A DNA stretch of 64,000 nucleotides from Rhynchopus sp. YZ270_cl-10 (Eukaryota; Euglenozoa; Diplonemea; Diplonemida; Diplonemidae): contig OZ037841.1 of assembly GCA_964035575.1 (NCBI GenBank), positions 744,001 through 808,000 on the forward strand, in the 5' to 3' direction. A program made the position numbers and the translations under genes. Below are positions 10,686 through 19,128 of this stretch, one piece after another. Position 1 is the first letter of the stretch. Each line of letters begins with the position of its first letter. The notes beneath the pieces were generated by a model. That model was not told the DNA's origin. It did no database searches and saw nothing but the letters and a program-made list of their open reading frames with translations.

Positions 10686-11783
10686 TTATTTAGCTACTGC
10701 AGATACAAGCCCGTTGACGATCTCGATCTGTTCGGGTGTGCCCCGCTCTGCAACAACAGGGCTGGCTCTGTGCAGCATGTCCTTTAGAAGCGTTGTCACC
10801 ATTTTGCGTTGGTTTTTTGCGACCTTCCCGCAAAGTGTTTTGAGGGCTTGGGTGATGCAAAGGATGGTGCGTGTTCCTACGAAGCCGATGACGTAGAGCG
10901 ATGCCATGAGCGAGAGGATTAGTGTGCCTGCCTTCGTCGGTGTGCATACGAAGTCCTGGAAGTGTGCTTGGCAGAGGCGGAGCAGGTCGCTGCGGAAGGG
11001 GAGGTGCTCCGGTCGCACGTTGTCTCTGGCGCAGAGGTGGCTGGAGATGTCGGCACACAGCTCTGCACACTGCGTCAGGCACCCAGGGTTCGCAAGCACG
11101 TAGCGGACAACACTGCGCGCCGCATCGCTCTCGTCCTCGCACCCCGTCAGGCATTGCAGACGTGCCATCGCAACGTCCGCATCTGCGCGTGTCAGCCGCT
11201 CGCTGCCGTCGCTGTGCTGCGACTCCGAGCCCTCATCGCTCTTCTCATCAAACCCCTCCTCCGCAACACCCGTCGCCCGCGTTGTCGCGCAGGTCGCTCT
11301 CTTGAAGGTCTGCGGCTTCACACTGGCTTGGCATGAACACACAGCTGCACCCGGCTGCATCAGGCGGGAGCAGTCGGGGCACCGCCCCTTTCCCTTCTTG
11401 GGGGCTGCGGGCTGCAGCAGAGGTGCTGCGGGGAGCAGTGCGGGCAGCGCTGTGTGCGACGGCGGGGTCAGGCATGTCGAGGAGCTGGACGCAGACGGCG
11501 AGAGTGCTGCTTGCGAGGGGCAGAAGTACGGGGGCGTACACATCGGCACCTGCTGCTGAAACTGGAGCTGGTGGCCATACGCTGCAGGCACCCCTGCATA
11601 CGCATACTGCCCCTGCGGCACGGCCCCAGCCACACCCTGCAACAACTGCGCAGCGGGGGTAGAAGGGGCAGACGGGACAGAGGGAGTAGACGGGGAGGGT
11701 GGGCAGCCCAGGAACACCCCTGCAGACGCCCCCTGTTGGGAGGCCACGTTCTGTGGGGGCTGCTGGGGGTACGACATGCGCAT
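10686..11783 (-). CDS. Pro/Gln-rich protein with zinc-ribbon-like cysteines and MIF4G-like C-terminus
   Basis: A 365-residue single-exon frame, start at 11783, stop TAA at 10686-10688. Residues 1-130 are low complexity (Pro, Gln, Ala, Ser). Residues 135-151 hold CPDC and CSC, spaced like a small zinc ribbon. Residues about 205-365 look helical and line up by eye with the MIF4G fold of eIF4G: residues around CAELCADISSHL match the family's YAxLCxxL helix, FRSDLLRLCQAHFQDF matches FRxxLLxxCQxEF, and the segment before QALKTLCG matches the next FIGELF helix pair. If correct, this is a small translation or mRNA-fate factor in the cytoplasm. The domain is shorter than a full MIF4G (about 210 residues), and the homology is by pattern only. 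Confidence 0.7.
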   Translation of the reverse strand: MRMSYPQQPPQNVASQQGASAGVFLGCPPSPSTPSVPSAPSTPAAQLLQGVAGAVPQGQYAYAGVPAAYGHQLQFQQQVPMCTPPYFCPSQAALSPSASSSSTCLTPPSHTALPALLPAAPLLQPAAPKKGKGRCPDCSRLMQPGAAVCSCQASVKPQTFKRATCATTRATGVAEEGFDEKSDEGSESQHSDGSERLTRADADVAMARLQCLTGCEDESDAARSVVRYVLANPGCLTQCAELCADISSHLCARDNVRPEHLPFRSDLLRLCQAHFQDFVCTPTKAGTLILSLMASLYVIGFVGTRTILCITQALKTLCGKVAKNQRKMVTTLLKDMLHRASPVVAERGTPEQIEIVNGLVSAVAK

Positions 11784-13417
11784 AGAGTAGGGGTGTGGGT
11801 GGTCGGTAAATACAGGTCAAGGTGACAAAGGACGAGGTGTGTGTGGAGTGGTAAGGGTGTGGAGTGTGGGATATACTGCGATGTGGTGTTGGCGTTACAG
11901 TGGTGTTATGGTGGAATGGGGGCAAAACATAAGGGGGTGGTTTCGAACACTTCGGGTGCGTGTGCTGAATAAAAATGAAAAATAAAAAATAAAACAAAAG
12001 CGAAAGTTTCAACAGAGATGTATCCCACAATGTAGTAACACTCTGGATGAATACCGTTGTGCGTATTATCTTGCCAAGAAGGCTAAGAGAGATGCACAAA
12101 AAAAATGTCACAATAAAAACCACACGGCAGGGAAGCGATCAGCAGCGCCTCCCTTGACCTCTTTCACATTTCGAGATGTGCAACAAAAAAATTGTTTGAT
12201 TTCAGACTACTAAGGTAGTCACGTTTTCTATTATTCACAGAGTCCACCAAGAGAGCCAAAGTAAAGGAGTAAGCTTTGCAGAGTAAAAACATTGCAAAAA
12301 AAACAAACAAACAAACAAACAACAAAAAAGAACTTCGCTGGACAGAGACCACCTTGCCACCGTCTTGCAAGAAAATGCGGAGGAAGCAAGGTGGTGCACA
12401 GAGCTGTGCTATAAGATATGCATGCTGAGACGGGAAGGTGGGAAGGGGTGTAACAGACAAAACAAGCCTCCCAGATGAACGCGCCTCTGTGTGCACCACC
12501 AGGGTAGAATCTTATTTTATTTTGAATAAATTGATGACGTGTAGACACCTCGCTTTTTTCTCGTGTGAACTCCACGCATTTTTAGTTTGTACTTTTTTAC
12601 TAGTCCTGGCGGCACGTTCTGTGTGGGCTATCCGGGTCTTGCGATCTGACTGGTTGTTCACTTTCACTTAGGAACATCATTGGCACACATCAAAAAAAAA
12701 AGAGAGAAGGCAGGAAAGATGAACCCATTCCACGCAAACAAAACGCCTCCTTGCAATCGGAAGTTCGTTTGCATCCCTTACCCTGTTGCAAGGATCAAAG
12801 ACAGCTGCTCCCGAGGTTCTGTCCCCAGGGAGGCAGAGTTCGTGTGAACACTCATGAGCAACAAGGGTGAAGTAATGTCCGCGGTTTTTTTTGAGAAAAA
12901 AAAATTCTACGTTAGCTAAAAAGGAGATAACAGCAACACAACGCGCGGATGAAGTTAACAAAAAGATAAAAAATAAAATATGGAAAATTCGTAAAAAAAA
13001 AAAATAGTGGGGGGAAAAGCCCCGCCATAATGGCAACGAAAAATACAAAAAGAAAAGAAAAAAAAAGGTAAATAAAACAGGTGCTGACAACGCACCGAAA
13101 CCCCGTGAAAGCAAGGGTCTCAATGACACCTCGTAACGAGATTATACTGCGTTCGTAAAATCTATCAACTCAAAAATACGTTTTTTGTTGTATCGACAAT
13201 CACCTAAGGACCCGCTTGGGGAAACCAAAGGTCTGTACTCAATGTTGGCCGGAGCCTTTTGGACTACGGAAGGCACAGACATCAGTGAAAACCCCGCTTT
13301 TTTTGTTTTGAAAACTTGGTCGGTATTAGTGTACACCCGAGGATGATCTCCACCAATTTTTTCCCTTCCAATGTCACCATCTCTTCAGGGTAACACCACC
13401 TCCAGCCCTATCCTCCC
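11784..13417. other. Intergenic, no gene recognised
   Basis: Lies between the MIF4G-like gene and homoaconitase. It contains a (CAAA)n microsatellite at about 12301-12322, several A/T runs and one copy of dispersed motif C (12531-12584). A minus-strand frame at 12677-13129 is hydrophobic only because it translates poly-A/T and is not supported as a gene. Confidence 0.5.
12531..12584 (+). repeat. Dispersed motif C, copy 1
   Basis: Shares ACGTGTAGACACC and, after a variable gap, GTGTGAACTCCACGCATTTT with 24073-24120. The conserved words keep order and orientation, indicating common origin. Confidence 0.6.
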
Positions 13418-15499
13418 CTAAGCGCTTGCAAGCCGCTTCCTGACCCACCCTTCCAACCCTCCAGCAAGGCAGATCTCCTGTGCGAAGGGGCCCAGGGGGG
13501 AGACGGGGAAGAGCTTTCCGTCGAAGGTCGCTGTCGCGGTTTTGAAGTCGAGGACCAGATCGGTAGTGGCGACGGTGGGTGCGGTGCCGCCTAGCGTTGC
13601 CTTGAGGTGGTCCACGAGGGCGGGCGACTCCAGCGCAGCGAGGCCGTTGTTGAATGCGTTGCGCTTGTACGTCTCCGAGAAGGACCCTGCAATGACCAGC
13701 GCAATGCCTCGGTACTTCAGACACGTCGCCGCCTGCTCTCGGCTCGACCCCGACCCAAAGTTGTACCCACCCACAAGGATGTCCCCTGCCTGTGCAAGCC
13801 CCTGGAACGCAGGGTCGTAGTTCTCCATGGCCACCTTCCCCATGTCTGCAGTAGGCAGGTCGCTGTAGGTATGCTTGCCTGCGTAGATGCCGTCGGTGTT
13901 GAGGTTGTCCTCATGGCACCACAGAACACGGCCTTCAATAAGCGGGTCAAAGCCGTCCAGCAGGTCCACCTCCTGGGTGCTGCTGCTGCGGACGTTGTCC
14001 TTGCATGTGAGCGAGGGTGGTGCCAAGGAAGAGGTGCCCGTAGGTGCGGCAATGTGTCCCTGCAGCGCAGATGCGGCCACCACCGCAGGAGACGACAGGT
14101 AGCACTGTGCAAGCGGGTGTCCCATGCGCCCCTTGAAGTTGCGGTTTGTCGCGGAGATACCCACCTCGCCCTCCGTCAGCAGCCCTGCACCCAGGCCCAC
14201 ACACGGCCCACACCCGGCAGGCAACGGGATGGCGCCTGCAGCAAGCAGTGCAGACCAGTCCCCTGCAGCCTCCGCCTCCGTCTGCACGCTCTCGGAGGCG
14301 GGCGCGACGTACAGCTCAACACCCTCAGCAACGCGCTTGCCACGCAGCACGTCTGCCGCTACCTTCAAGTCGCCCGCCCTGCTGTTGACACACGACACAA
14401 TGTAAGCCTTGTTGATGCTGATCTTCTGCGCCTCAAGCTCATGTGCAGGTGTCATCTTCTTGACGGTGTTCGGTCCTGCCACAGAGTGCCCCACCGTCGA
14501 CAGGTCCAGGCTCACCTGCTTCGCGTACATAGCATCCTCATCGGCAGCCAGTGCCCCAGAAGAGAGTTGCTGCTGCAGCGCCTGCAGGCTGCTTGCGGAG
14601 AAGTGCGCCCCAGCCTGCTTGAAGGCAAGGGGAGACGAGGCGGCGTAGTCCTGACGCCTCTGCAGCCACTCCAGCAGCACTGCGTCCACAGGGAAGATGC
14701 CTGCAAGCGCACCCCACTCGGTTGTCATGTTCGCGATGGCGAGTCTGTCGTCAACGGAAAGCGAGGCCACACCCTCCCCCACAAACTCCACCGCGTGGTT
14801 CAGTGCCTGGTCCTCGTTCATCACTGCACACAGCGTGATGATCACGTCCTTCCCACTGCAGCCTGCAGGCAGGCGGGACGTCAGCTCCACACGCAGAACA
14901 GGCGGCACTGTCCACCACGTCTGCCCAGTCGCCCAGATCGCTGCTGCGTCTGTCCTCACAACAGGCGTGCCAAGACAGCCGACCCCACCGTACATGTTGG
15001 AATGCGAATCGGATGCCACCACAAGCGTGCCTGGGAAGGCAAATCCGTTCTCGACCATGATCTGATGTGCGATGCCGTGGCCGGCGGGGGAGAAGGCGAC
15101 GTTGTGCTTGGCGGCAAAGCGCTCAATGCTTGTGTACTTTGCTACGTTCGTGTCGGACTTGTTCTGCACATCATGGTCAAGGCCAAAGAAGAGCTGCTCG
15201 TTGTTGTGCACCGCAGGCGCGTCGCCTAGGGACTCAAACTTCGGGATCACTGCAGACGTGTTGTCGTGCGTCATCACCCGCTGCGGCTTGATTGACACAA
15301 AGTCACCACTGCGCACCGCACGCGCAACAGGCGCACCCGCACCGTCCACAGCATAGCGCTGCACGATCTTCTCCACTAGGTTCTGCCCAGCAACAGCACT
15401 GCTGTACCGCCGCCCCCATTTAAACTGCTTCATCGCCATATGTGGAAAAGTCTGGGTAATAGTGATGTCAGGGAGGGAGAAGGGTGCAATGCTGACCAT
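13418..15499 (-). CDS. LYS4: Homoaconitase, mitochondrial (EC 4.2.1.36)
   Basis: Converts homocitrate to homoisocitrate in the alpha-aminoadipate pathway of lysine synthesis, in mitochondria, using a 4Fe-4S cluster. From the ATG at 15499 it is 693 residues, the same length as yeast Lys4. An upstream extension of the frame to 15796 lacks protein character. The first ~34 residues are Arg/Ser-rich without acidic clusters and end GRRYSS, a typical mitochondrial presequence. The cluster cysteines are Cys370 (SCVNSR), Cys430 and Cys433 (GCGPC). Other family blocks are VASDSHSN at about 161, TDAAAIWATGQTWW at 183, ISATNRNFKGRMG at 448, NTDGIYAGK at 534 and the swivel-domain FGSGSSREQAA at 581. These blocks follow the homoaconitase rather than the aconitase pattern. 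The frame is intact and single-exon; methionines at 21 and 23 are alternative starts. Confidence 0.95.
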   Translation of the reverse strand: MVSIAPFSLPDITITQTFPHMAMKQFKWGRRYSSAVAGQNLVEKIVQRYAVDGAGAPVARAVRSGDFVSIKPQRVMTHDNTSAVIPKFESLGDAPAVHNNEQLFFGLDHDVQNKSDTNVAKYTSIERFAAKHNVAFSPAGHGIAHQIMVENGFAFPGTLVVASDSHSNMYGGVGCLGTPVVRTDAAAIWATGQTWWTVPPVLRVELTSRLPAGCSGKDVIITLCAVMNEDQALNHAVEFVGEGVASLSVDDRLAIANMTTEWGALAGIFPVDAVLLEWLQRRQDYAASSPLAFKQAGAHFSASSLQALQQQLSSGALAADEDAMYAKQVSLDLSTVGHSVAGPNTVKKMTPAHELEAQKISINKAYIVSCVNSRAGDLKVAADVLRGKRVAEGVELYVAPASESVQTEAEAAGDWSALLAAGAIPLPAGCGPCVGLGAGLLTEGEVGISATNRNFKGRMGHPLAQCYLSSPAVVAASALQGHIAAPTGTSSLAPPSLTCKDNVRSSSTQEVDLLDGFDPLIEGRVLWCHEDNLNTDGIYAGKHTYSDLPTADMGKVAMENYDPAFQGLAQAGDILVGGYNFGSGSSREQAATCLKYRGIALVIAGSFSETYKRNAFNNGLAALESPALVDHLKATLGGTAPTVATTDLVLDFKTATATFDGKLFPVSPLGPFAQEICLAGGLEGWVRKRLASA

Positions 15500-16037
15500 T
15501 GGATAGAAACCTGCCCACGTAGCTACACACTTTATCGCCTCACGCTGTACCAACGATAGAATGCGTGCGGTCTTTTGCACTGCCTCGTGGGGTTGATCCC
15601 AAGCCAACAAACCTCTCATGAATAATATCACATGATTCTGCAAGCAGTAACAGCACGCTGTCTCCAAACTAAAGAAGCGCAGTCGTGGGTTCCCTAAAAG
15701 GTTATTTAAAATTGAAGTCAAACCACCCCTCGCCTCAAAAGTCGTGTGGTTGCAAGAATATATCGAGAAAAGAGTCCAAAAAAATAATGAGGGCAAAAAT
15801 TAATTCATTACCTATTGCGACAAACGCTAATACCTCATCTCCCCCCCCTCCCTTCCCCAGGAAATTACGGCGAACAAATCGAGCCTTCTTTATCGCCCAC
15901 TATCGTTTTACAAAAAAAAAATACATTTTGCTATTGGCATTTCTCACATCTCCTACACACACACCTCCTCCTCCTCCTCCTCCTCCTCCTCACCCTCTCC
16001 CTCCCTCCCTCCTCTCCTTTCATCGCATCCTTTCACT
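15500..16037. other. Intergenic with CTC microsatellite
   Basis: Upstream of homoaconitase and downstream of the PEX11-like gene. A (CTC)n microsatellite lies at 15964-15991, followed by CCCT-rich sequence. Nothing else recognised; the minus-strand frame upstream of 15499 is probably leader sequence. Confidence 0.5.
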
Positions 16038-16622
16038 TTAATCTTTGATTGATTTGGAGTAAATACTACGAAGTGCGAGGATTGATGAAGCAAGACCACA
16101 GAGGTTTGGCTGGTAGGTGGTGTGCGGAAGGTATGGAAGGGTTGCGTTGAGCACATCGAGGAGCGCTTTGAGGAGCGCACTGAGCGCTGCAGAGGGGAGG
16201 TGGGTGGTGTGGCGCAGCACCTCTGCGAGGAGCGCGAAGACGTAGCTTGCGATCTGCAGATAACGGTTGCGGGCACGCAGACGGTCTACATTGACTGTGC
16301 GTGGCAGCACCTTATACTTCATAAGCCAGCGGTAGTTGTCCACAATAAAATACGTCGCAGAACAGCAGATCTGTGCTGTCAGTAGCGTTCTCAACACCCC
16401 AGCAGGCATAGCCCGTACCCCCCTCAGACGATGTATCTGAACCACACTCCGCCCCATCCACAGCAACGCCCTCGCATCCAACACCGCCAGCATCACCCCA
16501 CGCCACTCCTCCCTCCTCTCCTTCTCACACCCCCACATCCTCAACCCCGCCGAATTTTGGAAAAACTTCAGCAACACATCCCTCCCATCCGCCTTCTGCA
16601 ACACCCCCACCACCGCTTCCAT
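16038..16622 (-). CDS. PEX11-family peroxisomal membrane protein
   Basis: Intact frame of 194 residues, stop TAA at 16038-16040. The start at 16622 is chosen because its product, MEAVVGVLQKADGRDVLLKF, matches the usual PEX11 N-terminus (short helix, then GRDK/R and a Leu-rich helix). Upstream methionines at 16631 and 16670 are possible. Later blocks also fit the family: an ALLWMGRSV segment like the conserved LRLGK helix, then CSATYFIVDNYRWLMKYK resembling the family's FDHxxWL segment, and a hydrophobic C-terminal part. PEX11 proteins tubulate and divide peroxisomes. At 194 residues it is shorter than yeast Pex11 (236). The stop of the upstream gene lies about 112 bp away on the same strand. 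Confidence 0.7.
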   Translation of the reverse strand: MEAVVGVLQKADGRDVLLKFFQNSAGLRMWGCEKERREEWRGVMLAVLDARALLWMGRSVVQIHRLRGVRAMPAGVLRTLLTAQICCSATYFIVDNYRWLMKYKVLPRTVNVDRLRARNRYLQIASYVFALLAEVLRHTTHLPSAALSALLKALLDVLNATLPYLPHTTYQPNLCGLASSILALRSIYSKSIKD

Positions 16623-16734
16623 TTGAAGCATCCTTATGTGTAATCTCTGTAACATCAAATGGCATAACATTCTAATTACAAAGAATAGGGGAGAGAGAGG
16701 GGACCTTCTACCTTCTACCCATTTTTTTCCCCTT

Positions 16735-17322
16735 TTATTGTAGTGAAGCGCTTCGTGAGTATCGCTGTTTCTGAGAGAATTGAGAGAAAGACATAGCAAT
16801 CATGAGGCCTGCAGTCGCAAGATGAAGATAGGTTGCAGGACCGAGGTGCGAATCCTGCATGAGTGCGAAGGTTTCGCGGCAGTTTGCGACATAGAACCAG
16901 AAGGAGTGACATAATGCACAGAGACAGGCAGCAGTGGCGGTGAGGAGAAGCTGCGGGTGGGTGGGGAGTCTCCCGAGGTGTGCACGGTGAAGCATGAAAC
17001 ACAGAAGAAACACAGCAGCACCCCAAGCGATTTGTGCAACCTTTGCGTATCGTCCACGAGCATTGCAATCCGCATTATAGTAGGCAGAAGTATACAACCA
17101 ATTCTCACAGCGGAACACACCACATCCCGCTACAGCGTACATTGTCGCAACGCTGTACCGTGACAGCCCTACCCACACCTCTCCCAGCATTACACATGCG
17201 AGGATAACACGGACCCACCGTGTTTCCATCAAAACGCCCCGAAGACCTCCTACATCATCTACAAAGCTTGCAGCCGCTCTCTCCACATTGGCTCTCGCGT
17301 AGACATTCCGAGAAGATGTCAT
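16735..17322 (-). CDS. Four-helix membrane protein of unknown function
   Basis: Intact single-exon frame of 195 residues, start 17322, stop TAA at 16735. Four hydrophobic segments are visible at about residues 36-56, 94-115, 125-147 and 163-180, separated by short polar loops. The first loop has several Cys and Tyr, and the tail is basic and Ser-rich. I do not recognise the family; a relation to PEX11 or to MARVEL-type tetraspans is possible but unsupported. It lies just upstream of the PEX11-like gene on the same strand. Confidence 0.6.
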   Translation of the reverse strand: MTSSRNVYARANVERAAASFVDDVGGLRGVLMETRWVRVILACVMLGEVWVGLSRYSVATMYAVAGCGVFRCENWLYTSAYYNADCNARGRYAKVAQIAWGAAVFLLCFMLHRAHLGRLPTHPQLLLTATAACLCALCHSFWFYVANCRETFALMQDSHLGPATYLHLATAGLMIAMSFSQFSQKQRYSRSASLQ

Positions 17323-17952
17323 TTAGCAAAAAAAATTCTCAAAAAAAAAAAAAAGAGAGATAATCTATTTCTACTGCGACATACAGTAAGATCTAAAAAA
17401 AGTCCTGTTGTGGGGTAGGGAGAGAAGAGAGGGGAGGGATTTTCAATTGGGTTTTGGAAGGGGGAAAAAAGAAAGCGTCAGCAATAATGTGATCAAACTA
17501 TAACCGTTCCGGTTCTTTCCGCGTTTTTTTTTTTTTTGTTTTTTTTTGTTGTCGTCCGTCACTTATAACCCCTCCCCCAAAAAAAAGAAAAAAATCAGTG
17601 CAAAAGGTTTGTGCATTTACCCCATCGCGACCCTCCTTTCCCTTTCGCTCGCCATACTATTATTTTGTGCATCACAAAAAAAAAAAGAAAAAAAATACTA
17701 CTCAAAAAAAAAGCGATGAGTTGATTCCACCTCAGAAAATGTATAGGATGGTAAGCTGTTCTTGTACATTTTTATTGTCGTTTTCCCTTTCGGATACTCC
17801 TATCAAAGCAGCTAAAAAAGAGAGAAAAAAACAAAAAACGGAGGCAAGCAAAGTACAGCAGAGCTGACATCGCGTACCTCTAAACAGAAATGACGTGAGA
17901 CACAAAACAATTTTTTTTTCTTTTGCACACCGGGACCTAGCATGACACCTGC
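17323..17952. other. Intergenic, no gene recognised
   Basis: Dominated by A and T homopolymers (for example 17341-17355 and 17525-17549). A plus-strand frame at 17598-17867 is mostly poly-Lys from A runs and is not supported. Confidence 0.5.
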
Positions 17953-18201
17953 TTAACGGAGACGACGTGCCTCACGCTCAGTCTCCATGAGGGCCAGGAT
18001 GTCGAGCTCCTTGATGGGCCCCTTCACGTTGCGGATGATGTTACGCTCGGAGGTGTCGTCCAGGATCTTGGCACGGACCTGGGTCACTCCTCCACGGGAT
18101 CCGGTACGGCCAATGATCTTCGTGACCTGCGCAAGCTTCGCGTCTCCGGTGACAACTCCATCCTCCTCCTGCTTCGTCACATCCTTCGCTGCGGTGGACA
18201 T
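17953..18201 (-). CDS. RPS28: 40S ribosomal protein eS28
   Basis: A complete 82-residue frame, start 18201, stop TAA at 17953-17955. From residue 20 on it matches eukaryotic S28 closely: [20 protein letters not shown], the DDTS word, [20 protein letters not shown] and the invariant ending [10 protein letters not shown] (here [10 protein letters not shown]). It is a small-subunit protein near the mRNA exit channel. The N-terminus is about 13 residues longer than human RPS28 (69 residues) and is acidic. No intron. Confidence 0.97.
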   Translation of the reverse strand: MSTAAKDVTKQEEDGVVTGDAKLAQVTKIIGRTGSRGGVTQVRAKILDDTSERNIIRNVKGPIKELDILALMETEREARRLR

Positions 18202-18325
18202 TGTTTGTGGGAAAGGGGAGGGATAACTATGCAGGGTGGTATGTGGAGGGACAGAGATAGGGAGGGGGTCTCAGTTCTTATTTGCTCTTAATTTAACAAA
18301 TAATAAGCAACTGAGATTCCCCTTA

Positions 18326-18458
18326 CAGTACGGCCTCTATTTCGTGAATTCCTAATTCGTGAATTCGGTAAAATCCGGAAAAAAATAAATAATTCATTCA
18401 CGAATTAGGAATTCATGAATTAGGTGTTCACGAATTAAGAATACCTACTATACAGTAC
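18326..18458. repeat. Palindromic MITE-like repeat beside the pogo-like element
   Basis: Starts TA-CAGTACGGCCTC at 18324 and contains several AATTCGTGAATT words in both orientations. The left half, around 18340-18366, pairs with the right half, around 18396-18420, through TTCGTGAATTCCTAATTCGT and its near complement. The same words occur just inside the right end of the neighbouring transposon (19058-19100), so the two belong to one family or this is a displaced left end. Confidence 0.6.
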
Positions 18459-18566
18459 TACAGTAAACACTCTAATTAATACTCTACACGACCCTCCTTT
18501 CACACCCATTAGCCCGTACAACCCACCCAGAACACCCCCAGAAACATTTCAACCACTTGTAATACA

Positions 18567-18929
18567 ATGGATATCAGTCAGCAGATGCAGGTTGTTGCTG
18601 AGAAGCAGGAGGAGGAGAGGACGGACCTCGCGGTGATCGAGATCGGCACCACCACCAAGAAGAACACGCTCCTCTCTGATGAGGAGATCCAGCAGCTGAC
18701 GGACGCTGCTATGGTGGCGGGGGTTATGCAGATCGAAGTCGTTCGTCGTTGGAACCAAGAGCATCCTGACAAAACGGTCTCCGCAGCCGTCCTCACGAAG
18801 TACGTCACACACATGAAAAATACGGGGGAGTACTTCACTCGTTCCAAACGTGGCCCGAAGTCTCTTCTCACGAATGACGAGGAGGATCGGCTGGTCCGCT
18901 TGACGCTGATGACCAGGTCACTAGGGTGA
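18567..18929 (+). pseudogene. Truncated transposase N-terminus (helix-turn-helix region)
   Basis: A 120-codon frame beginning about 106 bp inside the left inverted repeat. Its centre (LSDEEIQQLTDAAMVAG, then RRWNQEHPDKTVSAAVLTKY) looks like a helix-turn-helix DNA-binding region, followed by RGPKSLLTNDEEDRLVRL, a word order common before the second helix-turn-helix of pogo-type transposases. No DDE catalytic domain follows: the frame ends inside a perfect palindrome. The assignment rests on context and pattern only. Confidence 0.6.
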
Positions 18930-18945
18930 CCTGGTCATCAGCGTC
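18902..18945. repeat. Perfect 20-bp palindrome at the transposase truncation point
   Basis: GACGCTGATGACCAGGTCAC at 18902-18921 is followed by a four-base loop (TAGG) and its exact complement at 18926-18945. The left arm is coding; the right arm is an inverted copy of it. Confidence 0.95.
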
Positions 18946-19128
18946 TTCCATACAATCAGGCCTCCCATACAAACCTCAACAAACAGTACCATGTCAAAAA
19001 AAATTTTCGGCTCCGCCGGAAAAAATAATTAATTATTTACGAAACATTTCTCCCAAAAAATTCTAATTCACGATTCACGAATTGGGAATTCACGAATTAG
19101 ATGCTTATTAATTAGAGTGTTTACTGTA

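Larger units (their letters stand above)
18461..19126 (+). mobile_element. pogo/Tc1-like DNA transposon remnant, 666 bp
   Basis: Perfect 21-bp terminal inverted repeats starting CAGTAAACACTCTAATTAAT lie at 18461-18481 and 19106-19126. Each is bordered by the dinucleotide TA (18459-18460 and 19127-19128), as expected for the Tc1/mariner/pogo group. The interior holds only the N-terminal part of a possible transposase (18567-18929) followed by a perfect hairpin, so the element is internally deleted and non-autonomous. Confidence 0.8.

Noticed and set aside
13607-15229. Plus-strand frame of 540 codons
   Set aside because: Antisense shadow of homoaconitase, with no protein family character.
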